Source: Syngnathus acus (Eukaryota > Chordata > Actinopteri > Syngnathiformes > Syngnathidae). Taken from it: 64,000 nucleotides of DNA. Positions within the stretch are counted from its first letter, which is position 1. Every line of letters starts with the position of its first letter. The position numbers and the translations under genes were made by a program. Where the stretch lies: NCBI RefSeq assembly GCF_901709675.1, contig NC_051089.1:2669476-2733475 (forward strand), in the 5' to 3' direction. Shown here piece by piece: positions 37,591 to 64,000 of the stretch. The notes under the pieces are model-generated. The model saw nothing but the letters and a program-made list of their open reading frames with translations. It was not told the DNA's origin and made no database searches.

Positions 37591-37955
37591 CCTAATAAAG
37601 TGGCCTGTTATTAGGTACACTTGAAAATGGCGGTGTACCTAATGGAGTGTCCATGTGACGTCACAAATCAACCAGCCAATCAGAAAGTGGGGGTGAGGGT
37701 GGGTGTGGCACTTTTCACTTTCATTTAAGCTTTGACCATGATTTTTCCCTAATGAAGTGGCCTGTGATTAGGTACACCTGAAAATGGCGGTGTACTTTAT
37801 GGAGTGTCCGAATGACGTCACAGATCAAGCAGCCAATCAGGAGGTGGGGGTGAGGGCGGGTGTGGCACTTTTCACTTTCACTTAAGCTTTTTCCCTAATG
37901 AAGTGGCCTGTGGTTAGGTACATCTCATGGACACTTCAATAGGTACACTACACGA
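37591..37955 (+). repeat. satellite-family monomers without hairpin (right flank)
   Basis: Monomers begin at 37591 (157 bp), 37748 (146 bp) and 37894 (partial), each starting cctaat(a/g)aagtggcctgt. Where array units have the hairpin, these have gtgacgtcacaaatcaacca, gccaatca and a ggtgagggtggg tract. tgacgtca and ccaat boxes are present. Confidence 0.85.
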
Positions 37956-37957
37956 GG

Positions 37958-37962
37958 TAAAA

Positions 37963-38001
<39 letters not shown>
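37958..38001 (+). repeat. (TAAA)n microsatellite
   Basis: About ten taaa/aata units at the edge of the satellite block. Confidence 0.9.
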
Positions 38002-38003
38002 AG

Positions 38004-38106
38004 TGTAGCGAACGATTCGGTGAACGATTCTTTTGAACAAATCCTTTGATTGAACCGATTCTAAAGATTCAGTTCACTTAAAAGAACTGGAATGCACATC
38101 ACTACT
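38004..38106. repeat. gaacgattcg-type repeat, right block
   Basis: gtagcgaacgattcggtgaa, then cgattcttttgaacaaatcc, ending ggaatgcacatcactactgg. The acatcacta end looks like a DNA-transposon terminus. Related to 33985-34360. Confidence 0.5.
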
Positions 38107-38185
38107 GGCCAGAAACGACACTTCCGCTTTGAACGCCTCTTGACGCTGATTGGCTCAAAAGCTATGGCAACGTTGATTGGTCACA

Positions 38186-40635
38186 TTTATTCACGTGACT
38201 AAAAACTTGGAAATAAGACTCAAAACTTGCGTTTTGTTGGTTAAAATCAAGATGTCAGTGGTCATTTTTGGCTTACAAAAATAAAAGCCTTATTATACAT
38301 ATGATTTACAAAAGATGCACCAGACAAGAGTTTCATTGAAATGCCTTTTTATATTAAAAGATAGCAAAGGGATAATTCACTATATCACACAACACAGCTT
38401 GTTAGTACTGCCATGGAAATACATATAGCGTCTGTTCATATTTACACATCAAATGACATCCAAACAAATCATAAATACCTCTTATTGTTAACTTTACAAC
38501 AGCTATGAGACCTGTAATTCATAACATAAAGGGGAACTATTAAATAAATGGCATATTCCCTATCATTTACAAGGCTTGGAAACAGTGGTTAAAATAATCC
38601 AGCAAATGTTAAACAAAATGTTCTCCAGTGAGTACAATTAATGCAAGTCTAATTACAGTCATGAAATCCCTTTGTACAAAAACTATACAGCTCAACCAAA
38701 CAGTATTTTCAACTGAAATGTCATATATCCGAAAAATACAATTTGTACAGTTTTAGCATTCCTGCAGCAGAGTCGGAGGGACTGTGAGTTGGGATGATGA
38801 CGATAGGTTGGGTCACTATATGATACTCTGTAGGCCGACTGTCAACCAATTGTCAGAGATAAGTTTCTGTAGCTGCCAAGACCCTCTTCCATTGGCTTCA
38901 GTGCTTTGTCTAGCAGCAAAACAGCAAGTTGCTGAGCTCTAAGCAGATTCTTCAAAAATACATTGTTCTAGAAACATAGTTGAGGAGCATTGTAGTTGTG
39001 TCAACAGAATGGAGGGGGGGGGGGGGGGCGGGCATTCTAAAAGATAAACAATGTAGCGACAGGTTAAATATTTTCAAGTGATATGTTGCTAAACTACAAC
39101 CCTCACTGTGGTCCATCTTGCAGACTTTCTAAATTATGCTACACTACTGTTGCAAATACTGCAAGTGCATTTTTGCACCACAGATTTGGAGTTTACCTCC
39201 TACAATAAAATGATAATAGTGTTTACTGATTTTGCATTCATATATTTTTGTTCCATAGAGAACGAAGAAAATTGCACCGGTTGAAAGATATGCTAATATT
39301 ACTGTGATCGACAGCGTTTCTAAAAAAGTGTGTTCAATTTGCAGGTAATGTGATAATGTAAAATGTGATAGTTTTTTTTTTTTATGCCAAAACGAGTCAG
39401 AATATATATACTGTATATAATGTAGCAGCCTTCGAAACATTGAATGGAAAAGAATTTGGGGTTTTCTATAGCGATGCACTAAAAGACGTTACAATTAATG
39501 CACTTTTATATTACCAAAAAAGGAAATTGGCAAAGTTGAGATATTTTGTAACATTGTTAAAACCAAGAAGCTTTATGTCACAATCATAAGTGCTGTGTAG
39601 ATTTTAAAATGACATGAACTAATGAGCGGTGACATAATTGTTCTGATAAAATTACAATTTTGTCTACAACAAACTTGCTAGCTATGACCAACCAAGACGC
39701 AAAATAATTAAATGCCAGAAAACATTTCTACTTTGTGTCACCTACTTTCTGCCTTTATGGTCTTATGTGTGCTTTTTCTTAAAATTTGTGGCACAAAGTA
39801 TATATAGTATATACATATTTAAAAGCACAACTACCTGCATGGTGAGATGATATTTCATGTAAAATGGTTCTAACAAATGAGTTAAAAATAATGTACAGGA
39901 ACATTTTCGTGACTTTTAAAATACTCTTGCGCAATCAACTTGGGAGTTAGCTTGTTCAAAAAAATATTATCAAAGAGGGTTTCTACTGTTGTGAAATGAA
40001 AATTGTGACAACTTAATATCGACTTGTAAATGTGAGAAGAAACACGGGGACTTGTTCAAGCCCCACCCTTTGGCACTGTCATAAATACAACGCTTGAATA
40101 TCTGCTGCCCAAAGCTCGACACAACACTCACTGTTTCCGTGAAAGTCGGGAAGCCCACTCAGAAGTACAAAAATCATTAATAAATAGAGTTCATAAAGAG
40201 ATGAGTGGTTTTAGGGTACCATAGTTAAGAATCCTGGGAGAGGGGGGGAAAAAAAAACTCTCCTAAAAATGGCGATGTTGTACACTGAGATATTTGTCGC
40301 AATGAGTCTGCATCCTTTAGTGTTTGCATCGCTCCTCGCTTCCTCCCAAGAGTCCTTTGCCTTTTCTGATTCCAGCATACTAATTAGTTTACAAATTTGC
40401 CTGAAGACATTTTAGCACAGCACGATTGGGGCCTGTGTGTGTGTCTGTGTGTGTCTGTGTGTATACACAAGTAGGACGGAGCAGCAGTTGGCAACTTGTT
40501 TGTTTGCTTTTGACTCTAAATTTACATCCACACTAGTACCTTGAAACATCTGTCCGGAACAACCGAGACAACAGACGGACGCACTTGCGTGTTTTTGCAA
40601 TATAGGCCGATCGATATAAAATACACGGGCCGGCC
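38186..40635 (-). other. lrp4: lrp4 putative 3' UTR
   Basis: AT-rich non-repetitive sequence follows the stop for about 2.4 kb. A minus-strand AATAAA at 38186-38191 is the nearest canonical signal before the repeat block that ends at 38106, but weaker variants occur near 38,290-38,350, so the end is a guess. It contains a run of 15 or more G (39014-39028, so C on the sense strand) and short GT runs at 40433-40462. Confidence 0.35.

Positions 40636-64000
<23,365 letters not shown>

Overview
The window is a piece of a ray-finned fish genome, most likely a percomorph teleost. The evidence is vertebrate genes split into many small GT-AG exons, a V-SINE, hAT-type and TA-flanked MITEs that are common in spiny-rayed fish, and abundant (GT)n, (GATA)n and (TTTA)n microsatellites. 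A syngnathid-like fish is possible, but I cannot prove it. There are two protein-coding genes, in convergent (tail-to-tail) orientation, and both run off the window at their 5' ends.

Region 1 (1-19,808, + strand) holds the 3' part of nell1. Six exons (7752-16235) encode the last 294 residues: three EGF-like modules, the VWC-type cysteine modules and the C-terminus ending in Q-N-N. The introns carry MITEs, a (GATA)n array, (GT)n arrays and a 5'-truncated LINE. A long 3' UTR probably follows.

Region 2 (19,809-38,185) is a gene-free intergenic stretch between the two 3' ends. It holds hAT-type MITEs, a tRNA-like SINE head, a degenerate telomere-like array organised as a 293-bp higher-order repeat (30,997-32,014), and a 235-bp satellite (35,240-37,590) of ten units. 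Each satellite unit carries a near-perfect 36-bp-stem hairpin. Flanking monomers of the same family lack the hairpin, so the order of events can be read from the sequence.

Region 3 (38,186-60,358, - strand) holds almost all of lrp4, the agrin/MuSK co-receptor. Thirty-six exons form one continuous frame of 5,498 bp (1,831 residues plus stop): seven LDLa repeats, two EGF modules, four YWTD beta-propellers each followed by an EGF module, a Ser/Thr/Pro-rich stem, a transmembrane helix and a cytoplasmic tail with NPSY. The signal peptide and first LDLa repeat lie beyond the window. The reading frame ends in E-S-E-N, not the PDZ-ligand E-S-Q-V that I recall for mammals. One intron uses a GC donor, and one intron carries tandem copies of its own 3' splice site.

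Region 4 (60,359-64,000) is lrp4 5' intron with no recognisable exon.

NELL1 (secreted, cysteine-rich) and LRP4 (cell-surface receptor) both bear on skeletal biology, but nothing here shows that they act together. I see no new multi-gene system. The most unusual structure is the hairpin satellite between the genes. Splice boundaries were placed by hand from reading frame, consensus and recalled family sequence.
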